Positions 45,230-57,070 of a stretch of DNA of 64,000 nucleotides are shown here, piece by piece; within the stretch, counting starts at the first letter, position 1; each line of letters begins with the position of its first letter. This DNA is from Mallotus nudiflorus (taxonomy: Eukaryota; Streptophyta; Magnoliopsida; Malpighiales; Euphorbiaceae): contig CANTUR010000793.1 of the NCBI GenBank assembly GCA_947683625.1, positions 372,001 to 436,000 on the forward strand, in the 5' to 3' direction. Both the position numbers and the translations under genes were made by a program. The notes under the pieces were generated by a model. That model ran no database searches. It saw nothing but the letters and a program-made list of their open reading frames with translations, and was not told where the DNA came from.

Positions 45230-48200
45230 TAGACCATTCTTTAATGGTAGTGACTATCCATATTTGAAATTCAAAATGGAATTATATCTTGATTGTGATT
45301 CCATTAAAATTTGGGACATTGTCTTAAGAGGTTGGGAACCACCAGTAGTTGTCATTGATGGTGTAATAACTACTCTTGCAAGAAGCCAATGAAGTATTGA
45401 TCGAAAGGAAGAAAATCACAAAAATAAAAAAGCTATGATTACTTTAGTCTCTTCAATAACAAGAGAAGAAGGAGGCAAGCTTCAACATTGTATATCGGTA
45501 AAAGAAATGTGGGAGACCTTAGAAAACCACTACGAAGGCAACATTCAAGTAAGAAGCAAGAAGCTTCAACTTCATATGTATGAATATGAACTCTTCAAAT
45601 TGAAGTCTCATGAATCATCATAGAGATGAAAAATCATCTTAATGCTCTCCTCACAACCCTCAAGAACTTGGAAAACATTTCTCCATGGAAGAGGTAAACA
45701 ACAAGATTCTAAGAATCCTACCTAAGAAGGATTGAGAATCTCATGTTACTTCAATTGAGGAAGCTCAAGACCTCTCCACTTTATCAATTGATGTGCTTAT
45801 TGGTAAGCTCTTAACATATGAGCTCATTATCAAGCAAAGAGGTGAAGAACAAGAAGAGAAAGAAGAAAAGAAAAAGAGCATTGCTCTAAAAGCTCTTCAA
45901 GAAGATAGTGAAGAGGAAAGTATCAAAGATTCTAGTGATGAAGATGGTGACATTGCCATGCTCACTAGGAAGTTCAAGAAGTTTTTAAGAAAGAAAAACT
46001 TCTCAAGAACAAGGGACTTCAATATAAAGTTCAAAGGAGATGGGAAAAAGAAAACTAAGGAGGTTACTTGTTATGAATGTAAGAAACCAGGACATATTAG
46101 AAGTGAGTGTCCCAAACTCAAATTCAAGAACAAAGGACCAAAATATAAGAAGAAGACATTCAAAGCTACTTGGGATGATTCCTTCGAATCTGAAGAGGAA
46201 GAGGAACAACAAGAGGTAGTCAATCTTTGCTTCATGGCCCTTGAAAATGAAAATGAGGTACCATCTACTTCTTGTTCTTCTTTTAGTGATTGTGATAATG
46301 ATGATAATGATGATAAGAGCTCTATTGTGAACAAATTACTTATTAAATGCAAAAGTTTATTATCTAAGAAGAAACATTATAAGTATAAGTTAGGCAGCTT
46401 AAATAGAGAATTAGAAATTTTAAAAATTAATTTTGCTAAACTTGTTGAATCAAACGAAAAACTTGTTAGTGATGCAAAATTTTCTAATTCTTTGGAAGAT
46501 TAACTTAAGAAAGAAAATAATGAAAATCATAAGCTTTCTAAGGAGGTCTTAGAATGAAGAAATTCCATTGCTAAATTTAAAAGAGTAAAAGAAACTTTAG
46601 ATAGTCTTCTTGACTCTCAAAAATTTCATGGAGATACCCATGGAATTGGATATAAGAATGGAATGTCTTTATCATCTTCATCACATATTAATTTTGTAAA
46701 AGCTTCATGTAATTCCACTCCTTTAACCTCCAAATCAAATAAGACTCTAGGTTTCAAAGCTAAAAGATCTCATGTGTTAAATAGAAATGGAAAGTCTCAT
46801 AAGATTCATCCTTCATTAACACAAAGAGGTAAGGCTCAAACTAGAACACCAAAACCCAAGCATGCTTATATGTACATTAGATACAATTATAATAGGTATG
46901 CGATACAATACAATGCACATAAACATATTGTATAAAATTATCAAAATTCACATCACCATTGCCATTGCATGTCTTACTTAATGACACAAAACAATAGGAG
47001 ATACACACAACACCAAAGGCATGTTGCACACACTAGGAAAGCATTTCATCCTAAGATGAAGAAATTCAAAAATATTGTATGTTCTTATTTCATGATCAAA
47101 AGACATACTAATAATGTGTGCTTCTATAAAAGACTACATATTATTTCCTACGGATTATCTTGAAAATAACCAACCTAGACCAAGAAAGGTTTAGGTCCAA
47201 AAGAATACTTAAATTGTATTGTGTAGATGTGCTTAAAATCCACAAGAACAAAAAGCAAGTGGTATCTCGATAGTGGATGTTTAAGGCACATGACAAGAGA
47301 CAAAGAGCAATTCAACAAACATGATGCTAATAATGGAGGACACGTTACTTTCAAAGATAATGCAAAAGGAAAAATTATTGGCATTGGAGAAAAAGGTAAT
47401 CCACAATCCTTATCTATACATCATGTTTTGTTTGTTGATGGTCTTAAACATAATTTGCTTAGTATAAGTCAATTATATGACATGGGAAATAAAGTAACTT
47501 TCTATCCTAAAAATTGCTTTGTTAGTAGTCTTGGTGAAAATAAAGTTATTTTTAATGGTGAAAGAGTAGACAATGTTTATGTCATTAATTTGAATAAAAT
47601 TGATAACAAAGACATAAAATGCTTAGTGTCTATCTCCCATGACATATGGACATGGTATAGAAGGTTAGGACATGCAAATTTTGAGCTTTTGAATGATCTT
47701 TGTAAACATGAACTTGTGATTGGTTTACCTAAGTTTAAATTCACTAAGGGTAAACCTTGCCAAAAGAGAAAACAATCCAAGTCCACATTTAAGCTAAAAA
47801 ATGTAGTTTCCACCTTTAGGCGACTTGAACTTATACATATGTATTTATTTGGACCAACTAGAGTTGCTAGTCTTGGTGGAATGCACTATGCATTTGTATT
47901 GGTTGATCATTATTCTAGATATACATGGGTATGTTCCCTTGCTCATAAGAATGATGCATTTAAAGGTTTTAAAAAGTTTGTAAAAAGAGTTAAAAAAGAA
48001 AAAGGCTTTTATATTTCTTCTATTAAAAGTGATGATGGAATCGAATTTGAAAATGAATTTTTCAAAAACTATTGTAATGAAAATGGTATTTCTCATACAT
48101 TTTCATCTCCTAGAACTCCTAAAAAAATGGGATAGTTGAAAGGAAAAATAGAATTCTTATGGAAATGGCTAGAACAATGCTTCATGAGTATAATTTGCCT

Positions 48201-50325
48201 CTATACTTTTGGGCGGAAGCCGTTAACACATTTTGTTATATTTTAAATCGAGTTTTCAAAAGACCAATTTTAAATAAAACATCTTATGAGTTGTGGAGTA
48301 ATAGAAAACTTAAAATCTCATATCTAAAAGTATTTGGATGCAAGTGATTTATATTGAACACCAAGGACAATTTTGGGAAATTTGATTTTAAAGCCTATGA
48401 AGGAATTTTCCTAGGCTATTCTATTTCTAGTAAAGCATATAGGGTCTTTAATAAAAGAATACTAGTAGTTTAAGAGTCAATGCATGTGGTATTTGATGAA
48501 TCAAACTCACTTGATTCTAGAAAGGATGTTTGCAGTGTTGATGATCTTGCAGGTGATAATAAGATTGTGGAATCACAAGAAAAAAAGGTTAGTAAGCCTT
48601 TAGAACTTAAAGATCTAAGCAAAGAGGAAAATAAGGAGACATCTCAACCTACCTTGAAGGATGAACTTCCAAAGGATTGGCAATTCAAGAAAGCTCACCC
48701 TCAAGACCTCATTATATGTGACATTATAAAAGGGGTAACTACTAGATCTCAATTAAAGTCTATTGTTAATTTAGCCTTCATTTCTTAAATTGAACTAAAA
48801 AATATAGATGATGCTTTGTGTGATGAATTTTGGGTTCTTGCTATGCAAGAAAAGTTAAATCAATTTGAGAGAAACAAGGTTTGGACCTTGGTTCCTAGAC
48901 CTAAACATTGTCCTATTATAGGCACCAAATGGGTGTTTAGAAATAAGATGAATGAACAAAGTGTCATAACTAGGAACAAAGCTAGACTAGTAGCTAAAGG
49001 TTATAATCAAGAGGAAGACATTGATTATGATGAAACCTTTGCCCCCGTTTCAAGGTTAGAAGCTATTAGGATGCTACTTGCATTTGCATCATACATGGAT
49101 TTTAAACTTTATCAAATGGATGTTAAAAGTGCATTTTTTAATGGTTTTATTGAAGAGGACGTATATGTTGAACAACCTCCAAGTTTTGAAAATTTTGACA
49201 ATCCAAATCAAGTGTTTAAACTTTCAAAAGCATTATATAGATTGAAACAAGCTCCAAGAGCTTGGTATGAAAGATTGAGTAACTTTTTACTAAAGAAAGG
49301 TTTCTCTAAAGGAAAGGTTGACATAACTCTTTTTATAAACAAATCCAAACATGATTTATTAATTGTTCAAATTTATATTGATGACATTATATTCGGTGCT
49401 ACTAACCATTGCTTGTGTGAGGAATTATTTAATCTAATACAAGAAGAATTTGAGATTAGTATGATGGGTGAACTCAAATTCTTTCTTGAACTACAAATTA
49501 AGCAATGGAAAAATGGGATTTTCATTAATCAAACCAAGTATGCAAGAGACATTCTAAAGAAATTTGGCATGGATGGAACTAAGATAAGTAAAACTCCAAT
49601 GAGCACCATAACCAAACTTAACAAAGATGAGAATGACAAACCGGTTGATGAAAAGCGATTTAGAGGTTTGATCGGATCTCTTCTTTATTTAACTACTAGT
49701 ACACCCGATATTATATTTACTACTTGCTTGTGTGCTAGATTTCAATCAAGTCGTAGAGATTCTTATTTGCATGCTATAAAAAGATTTTTCAAATTTCTTT
49801 GTGGTATAATGCATTTAGGACTTTGGCATCCTAGGAGTTCATCCTTTGACTTGATTAGTTATTCTAATGCAGACTTTATCCGTAGTTTACTAGATAGAAA
49901 AAGCACTTCCAGAACTTGTCAAGTTTTAAGACAATGTTTAGTTTCTTGGTTTAGCAAGAAACAAGTTTTGGTTGCATTGTCCACTGTTGAAGTTGAATAT
50001 ATTGCAGCAAGTCTTTATTGTTCATAAGTTTTATGGAAAAAAAAAAGTTGTTAGACAATGGTGTAACAATTGATCACATTCCAATCAAATGAGACAATAC
50101 AAGTGCTATCAAACTTAGCAAAAATATCATTCAACATTCTAGAACTAAGCATATAAATATTAGACATCATTTCTTGCATGATCATGTTCAAATTGGTGAT
50201 ATCTCACTTGAATTTATTGATACAAATAATCAACTTATAGATATCTTCACCAAACCTCTCAATGAAGAGAGATCAAATTTCATTAAGCATGAACTGGGCA
50301 TGATTGGTGATTCTAGTTTATCTTG
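45230..50325 (+). pseudogene. Sirevirus-like gag-pol remnant
   Basis: Gag (about 45230-46950) has a UBN2-type region and a complete CCHC zinc knuckle (46069-46110, CYECKKPGHIRSEC). It then has Lys/Glu-rich stretches. The protease motif WYLDSGC is near 47265, the pre-integrase region (WYRRLGHANFELL) near 47660, and the integrase core at 47820-48350. The integrase N-terminal zinc site and core are partly intact, but a frame break occurs at about 48135. RT (48816-49500) keeps MDVKSAFFNG and YIDD at 49374-49385. RNase H follows to about 50320 (HINIRHHFLHDH, DIFTKPL), broken at about 50027. Stops or frameshifts near 45370, 45620, 46500, 48135, 48345, 48475 and 50027 disable it. Confidence 0.88.
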
Positions 50326-51443
50326 ATTTTATGTTTAATTGATGGTTGAACTATTTTCATGTGAAATCATGTCATGCTTATTGATTACTTTGATTATTAA
50401 ATATTTTGATTTGATCTTAAAATTTTGTTTTTGGTCGTCAGCTTATATTTGGTTTATCTTTTTAAATTTTCTTTTGCATTTTGTTAAAGGAGGAGAAATA
50501 ATTTGAGTTTGCATGTGTACTTAGTAAATTTTTTTAAACATGTGTACTTAGTTTGTTTTTAATTTTAAAACTCCTTTAAAAAATGTGTTTATATTAGTGA
50601 CATATTATATTATTATTTGATATAGGGGGAGAAATTTTGTTTAAAATTTTGCATGCATATTAACATTATGATTAATTTTGTCGTACATCATATGTTACAA
50701 AAGGTCTTATTTTGCTTACTTTATGTTATTTTGCTTACTTTATGAATGACAAAGATTTCATAAAGATTTTGAGTATCTTTGTTTTTCATTTTTCCTTTAT
50801 ATCTCTCTCTTTTCTTTTTGCTTTTGACAAAGGGAGAGAAATATATTTGAGTTTATTATTCATTAATATACATGTGTATAATATTTTATTATTATGTTTA
50901 TACATGCATAATTCATGTATAATTTCTTCTTATAAATGGTTTTTATCTTTGATAAGGCATGAATATCTTCTTAGGAATGGTTTTTATCTTAAGGCATGAA
51001 TATCTTTTTAGGAATTGTTTTGATATTTGATAAGACATGAATATTTTTACAAAGATTTGGTGTATCTCTGCTTTATTCCTATAGGAAGTGATGCATTTTA
51101 GTAGCACTATATGTATATATGTTTGAAATTATTTCCTCACATTACCTAACATTTATTTAAATGATCATGTTATCACATTTTATGTTTTTAATACATTTGT
51201 CATAAGAATGCCATGTTTTTATCCCTCTTGCTATATTTTATGTTATTTTTATTTTTTTATCAAGGGAAATAATCAATAAATTTATATTTCTTATCATGTC
51301 CATATTCGTAGAGGGAGAAATATAAAAATATATTTTACTACATTTGGTATTATTATTATCACAAATATTATCATACACTTTACTTTGTATTATTTTTTAA
51401 TCAAACTCAAAATAAGTTTGTCAAAATGAAAAAGGGGAAGATT
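50326..51443 (+). other. Post-pol region with repeated polypurine tracts
   Basis: No coding domain (no envelope-like ORF). Purine runs recur: 'aaaggaggagaaa' (about 50486), 'aggggga gaaa' (about 50623), 'aagggagagaaa' (about 50830), 'gagggagaaa' (about 51311), and the LTR-adjacent 'aaaaaggggaag' (51429-51440). Repeated PPTs before the 3' LTR are a described hallmark of Sireviruses. Confidence 0.7.
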
Positions 51444-52872
51444 GTTGACCTTAGTAATAATGAATCTTAATTTTGATCTTAAAAAACTTAACTTTGAACA
51501 TTTAATTTTTTTTTATTTAAGTGTGTATAAGTTAGTACTCTATTGGAAGTTAAAATGAAGTACGATTATCTTGGGCTTATTGGACCTTTGAGATTCAAGG
51601 AGGCTTTTGACATCCTTAGAGCTTTATAATGATAAAGTTATCTTCTTTAAATTTGAAGTGAACATCTTGATCTTTCTAAATTGGGCTTATTTTTCAAAAT
51701 CTGGGTTCATTGGGGTATGCAAATTTTGAGTCAAAATCCACATATACGTCTTCCATCTCAGATTGCACATCTCTTAGTATTTTGGACATATCTTGAGTTA
51801 CAGAAGACCAATTAAAGTGATTCAAAATGATATGGAAATATAAGTTAAATATATAAAAATTTTATGAAGAAAATATAGACAAATTCAAATTTCTTCAAGA
51901 GAAAATCATGGCTTCAACTTGTGTATAGCTGTCTGACAGTATTTTGCATTTCAGATTACATAACTCTTAATATTTTGGACATATCCTGAGCTACAGAAGT
52001 CCAATTTAGGTAATAAAAATGATATAGAAATATAAGTCAAAGATCTATAACTTTCATGAAGAAAGTATAGGAGAATTCAAATTTCTTCAATATAAAATCA
52101 CGACTTCAACTTGGATATAACTATCTGACAGTATTCTGCATTTTAGATTGCATAACTCTTGGTATTTTAGACATATCTTGAGCTAAAGAAGTCCAAATTA
52201 GATGATTTAAAATGATATAGAAATATAATTGAAATATCTATAGCTTTTATGAAGAAAGAGTGGGCAAATTCAAACTTCTTGAGTAGCCAATCATGGTTTC
52301 AATGCATGAATAGCTGTCTAACAACATCACTTTCAATGATTCAGAATATGGACATTAGACACATTATTTTTACCCCCAATAGCTATATTTTTAAGTATAA
52401 ATACCTCTAGAGCTGAATAGAAGTTAAGAAACTTATTTATCATTCATTCTTTCTTAAGCATTCATTGAGCTCTTAAATTCTCTTCAACAATTCTTTGTTT
52501 GTATAACTCTTGTGAGAGTTGGGTGTGTATTAGAACTAGAATTTATCTTCATTTTAAATCTTAGGTTAGATTATAAGGCAAGTGAGATTTATTTCTAAAA
52601 GAATTAGTTTAAGTGTTGTCCATTGAAACACTTGGGTTTTAGTTTTTTGAGTGAGCCTTGAAAACTCATGTTGTAAGCTTATAAGAGTGAGCCATAAAAC
52701 TCTTGTGTAATCTCAATCTTGTAAATAAGGTTGTGGGTGATTGAAAATCCTAACTTGGGGATAAGTTAAATGGAGATGTAGGATTTTTGTTGAATCTAAA
52801 CTCCTTAAATCTTTGTGTTCTTCATTCTTCCTTCTCAACTTCCATTCAATTCTTATAAAGAATTTTTTTAAT
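51444..52872 (+). repeat. 3' LTR of the Sirevirus-like element
   Basis: Begins TGTTGACC right after the last polypurine tract. It contains a ~192-bp repeat in three tandem units. Its last ~60 bases (present in the 5' LTR) are missing, so the right end is broken at about 52872. Confidence 0.8.
51761..52325 (+). repeat. ~192-bp tandem repeat inside the 3' LTR, three units
   Basis: Units start at 51761, 51954 and 52146 with 'gatt.ca.a.ctctt..tattttggacatatc'. Each continues through 'tatgaagaaa', 'aaattcaaa.ttctt' and a 'tagctgtctgacagtat'-like end. The spacings of 193 and 192 are regular. Confidence 0.88.
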
Positions 52873-53540
52873 ATATAGTTTGCATAAAAAGCGTAGATTC
52901 ACAACTAATCTGATTTTAATTTTAATAAACTAGCATGGCATATCTTGCATGCTTGATGGTTTGAACTTCTATAAATTTTTGCATATTTGTTGCCTTTGTG
53001 CAATGTAACTAGATTGTACTTTCTTCTGCTTTGAACTTTAACAACAAATTTTGAGTATCATTTTTGTGCACCTTTGTATTGATTTTATTCTATTGTGTCA
53101 TATTAGTAGTAGTTCTCTAACATTTGATGGTGGAATTTATGCTCACAAACCAGAAGCATTGAGTTACTTTTCTCTCTCTATTTTACTCTTCTCTCTTCTC
53201 TGACTAAATTTCTTGACTATTCAAGGGGTGTTGATGGCCACTTTGGCCGACAACATACCCACCTCTTTCTTTTTGTTTTACTTAATTTTAGTTTATGTTT
53301 GATTATCTTTTTTTGGTTTCTCTTTACTTTTGGTTTTTTGGATGTTGCCTTTATGGCTTTTAGTGCCTTCCATGATTATATTTAGAGTTTCTTATTTCTC
53401 TCTTTTATGTAGGGAAGAAGCAGAATCCTTATAAAGTGGTAAGCACAAAAAATACTAGAATCAATAAAGGAACATTTCTCTATCATGACAACTGGAGAAT
53501 CAGTCTTCAATTGTAATAGATTAGCACCTTGTTTGGAAAG
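52873..53540. other. Gene-free spacer
   Basis: AT- and pyrimidine-rich DNA. I see no coding or repeat feature I can support. Confidence 0.4.
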
Positions 53541-53775
53541 TTCCTCTTCCAAGTTTTATAAGGTTTATTTGTGACATTAAGTATAGGTATAAGCACATTA
53601 TGGCAACCATGGTGATAATTGCAAGAGATGAGAAGGGAGTATTAAGGGAAGGCTTGGTGTTCAAGATCCATGTTTTCAGTTTGTGAAGGAGAAACTACTT
53701 CTTTACTAGCAAGTGTGGTTCTAGTGCAATCCAAAAAGTTGACAAAATTGTTTTTAGACAAAGAAATGGATTGCT
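53540..53775 (+). pseudogene. RNase H-like (RVT_3 type) relic
   Basis: One frame reads ATMVIIARDEKGVLREGLVFK, the typical start of the plant RVT_3 RNase-H-like domain found in non-LTR elements and derived genes. After a frame shift it continues EGETTSLLASVVLVQSKKLT, which fits the next conserved helix (E-x-x-A-L-L-A...). It ends in a stop. It is probably the 3' part of a dead LINE or a gene fragment. There is no poly-A tail or target duplication to date it. Confidence 0.5.
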
Positions 53776-54001
53776 AATCATGTAAATGTAATACCTCTAA
53801 TATGACTGGTTGTATACATATATTTTATGAATGTTAAACACATCAAACAAAGTTTGAGATTATAATTATTATTCATGAGTTAAAAAAAGTAAAATTATAA
53901 TAATACATTGTTTAATAATTAATTAGTAATAAATAATTATTACAAAAATAAAAAATGGATGAATAATTTATTGTAAAGATATTATTATTTAATATGCATA
54001 T

Positions 54002-55852
54002 TATAGGAGGCAGGGCTTAGAGCACGACCAAGTGTTTGGTGACCACGGCATTGTGTGGGCTTAAAACCCACTAGGAAATATGAAGTAGGTCTTAAAGCCT
54101 AATCAGAGATGGAGTTGCCACCCAGATAAAACTCAAGATACACTATACAGCAACTGAATTCCACTGAGGTTCCCAGAAGTAGTGATCAGAGAACTAGTTC
54201 AAAAATTGGGTATGGGCTTTTGGAATGCCCACATAACCTTGCGGTTAGCCTCCATTTGTGTTTCATAATTTATTACCTTTAATTTTTCAATTATTTCTTT
54301 GTTAATATCAAATTATAATTGCCTTCAAACAATTGGTCAAGTTTTACATTAAGGTCCAAATTTGTACATTAATCCCGTTTCATGCCTTAAGTCCCACATT
54401 TAATATAAATAAAACAAGTAATAATTTACAACCATACATTCCAAATGAATGGGGAAGGGATTAAGGATTACAATACTTTGTACAGAGAGGTAAAATAAAT
54501 AGAAAATAAACCATAAATAAATTGAAAGTAAACTACTTGAATTAAACAAATAAAACCTCTAAAAAACTAATTAACAGGACAAATAGTTAATAATTAGAAT
54601 ATATTCCTACAATAGACAAAATGTCAATTCCTAAGATATATAAAGATCCTATAAAAGAATCCACCAAGTCAACTCATGAATTCGATTTAACACAAATGAG
54701 AAACAACAAATATCTAGACTTTAATTGAACAGAATAGCAAAATAATCATGCAGCATAGGCTTAGGAATATTAAAGTAAGGGCATTCATGGAATCATGCAC
54801 AGTTTACAAGTAAAATTGAGATAAGGTCATGTAGGACCCTATCGGAGTGGCGATCGCCTCTGTCATGAGGCAATCACTTTATGGCAAAGAGACATCACCT
54901 CTACTTGACCAACAAGCACATGCAACTCTCTAAAAGCAGTAGACTTCGATTTCAAGCAAGTAATAAATAACATAAATGAACAAGACTTACAACTACACGT
55001 AAAGCCTTAGTCAATCATATTAAAAGCATGGCATAACATAAGCAATAAGTATAAGAAATGAGTGACTAAACAAATAAACAAGGGGTTTGATAACACTAAA
55101 ATTTCAATGTTAAAAAGAAGTAAGAACCATTATTGAAATAAGAGCTTTTCTTAAAATGGTTGGCCCTCAGAGATAGATATGGATATTGATCTTCACTTGA
55201 ATGCAAGATTTCTCCCTTCTTCTCCCTTAAAAATGGCCCTCTTCAAGCTTAATCCCTTCTCTTCTTCCCTAAAGACTTTCTTTTTTTGTTCTTTTTTCTA
55301 AAGCTCCTCCTTTTTTCCATTATGGTTGTTCCCTCCCCCCTTTCTCTCTTCTTTTTCCTTTTAATTCCATGCTAGCCTATACCCTTACCTTTTTACTTAT
55401 CATTACCCTTTCTAGCTCTCCCTTTCTCCTAAAAATCCCCTCCTTCATGAAATAGCCTGAGTTCAATAGAAGGTGGGCCCACCAAGTTGGCTTCCATGGT
55501 CACCTCTACATTTAATGCAGAGGCAAGTGGTTGCTGTAGAGACAAGTGGTTACTGCAGAGGTGATGCCTCGGCAATGAGGCGATCACCTTGTTGCTTACT
55601 GCTATAGAGGCATCGCCTCTGTGGCCTGGCTCTGCATTAGGCCAAATGAGCAGATGTGAGTTGGGCTTGCTTTTGAATGGGTTTGGGCTGAGATTTTGGG
55701 TTTTAAGCTTTTAGGTCCATTTTCAAGAAGGTTTGGGCTTCTTTCTTGCATTCAATCCCTGCATTTCTCTTTATTGGGCTTTATGGCGGGCCGATCAAAC
55801 TAAGCATCCATAGTTCGCCCCCTATCTTGGGATGATCAAACAAGTGTCAATA
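54002..55852 (-). repeat. 3' LTR of the Ogre/Tat-like element
   Basis: Collinear with 60408-62282 (shared 'agtgtttggtgacca', 'aaccttgcggtt' and 'ggcgggccgatcaaa'). Minor indels and many substitutions show age. 'gcgatcgcctc' or 'ggcgatgcctc'-like words recur around 54850 and 55560. Confidence 0.9.
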
Positions 55853-55959
55853 GTTTGCCCCCTGATTTTTTAAAAAACTAAATGCATGCAATGATAATTT
55901 TTTGAAAAATTATATGCATAACAAAAGTAAAGGATGTACCAGAGGTTCACTTGAGAGGT

Positions 55960-56230
55960 GAATTCTTTAACTTGAACGTGGTTGTGTTCCTTAGGTTTTC
56001 CTAGCCCGATCAGCCACTCATTAATATTTAATAAATCATTTGGAAATGTGATTGTGGTCCTCGAGTTTTTCTAGCCCAATTAGTAACCCATTTGAAACGT
56101 GATTCACGGGTTTTCCTGGCCCGATACACCACTCATCTGAAATGTGGTTCCCGAGTTTTCCTAGCCTAATACGCCACTCATCTAAAACATGATTCTTAGG
56201 TTCTTCTAGCCTATAAGGTAGTCCTTTATT
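55960..56230. repeat. ~48-bp minisatellite
   Basis: About five diverged units built on 'gtg.ttc..gag/gttttcctagcccgat....ccactcat'. It lies in the non-coding part just inside the 3' LTR. Confidence 0.7.
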
Positions 56231-56559
56231 TGGAATGGGAAACTCATAACGACATCCTCAAATTTTCTTGGCCCGAGAGGTAGTCCCTTATATAGAACGG
56301 GAAACTTATGTCATCATCCTCAGATTTTCCTGGCTTGAGAGACAGTAGCTTATCTGATACTTTGATTAGAGAAAATCCATAACTTGCACCCGGTTACGAG
56401 CTGATCAAACTGAATGCATGGTTTGCCCACACTATAGGCTAATCAAACTAGGAAATGAATTCTTCAATTCACAATATGACCGTGATCCTTAGGAGTTCAT
56501 CCAAATCAACCACTCATTAATATTTTGATAAGCAAACATAGGACAAAAGAAGAGAATAA

Positions 56560-57070
56560 CAAGGGAAGCCATATAGTCATGTAGGTGTTAGGCAAGAACA
56601 TAGAAAGAGAAGCCATATAGCCACACAGGCGTCAGGCGAGAAACACAAAATAAGCCATATAGCCATACAAGCATTAAGCAAAAATAATAACAAAGAAAAG
56701 CCATACAACCTCAGGGGCATCATGTAAGATCAATAGACAAAAACATGCATCAAATAAGATCAAACATAAAGCACCATATAGACTTTAGGGCATCAGGTAG
56801 ATGAAATAACAACAAGCTATATAGCCACATAAGCGTCAGGTAAAATCAACCAAAATAAACCATGTAGCCTTTGGGGCGTTAGGTGAAATCATAGCATGCA
56901 ACCATAGCCTTAGGGGCATTAGGTTAAATAAACAACAAAAAAAAATGTGCATCTAAAAAAGACAAATAAAAGATGCCATATAGCCTTTGGGGCATTAGGC
57001 AGATACAATTAAACAAGATCAATCCAAAATAAGTCATGTAGCCTTACAAGCATCAGGCAAAATCAACATA
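56560..57070. repeat. ~60-70-bp minisatellite
   Basis: Repeated 'gccatatagcc..a.gggcatcaggtaaaatcaa' units, eight or more diverged copies with variable spacing. A different repeat family from the 48-bp array next to it. Confidence 0.7.

Larger units (their letters stand above)
44318..52872 (+). mobile_element. Sirevirus-like Ty1/copia retrotransposon (decayed)
   Basis: The 5' LTR (about 44318-45140, left end missing) is followed by a tRNA-iMet PBS at 45149. The gag-pol relic spans 45230-50325. A 1.1-kb non-coding stretch with repeated polypurine tracts leads to the 3' LTR (51444-about 52872, right end missing about 60 bp). LTRs over 1.4 kb, the PBS and the polypurine array point to the Sirevirus lineage. 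In-frame stops and frameshifts show that it is not autonomous. Confidence 0.88.

Noticed and set aside
50712..50999. 95-aa ORF after the Sirevirus-like pol, as a possible envelope-like gene
   Set aside because: Low-complexity F/I/S/L composition, no signal peptide plus TM pattern, and polypurine tracts run through it.
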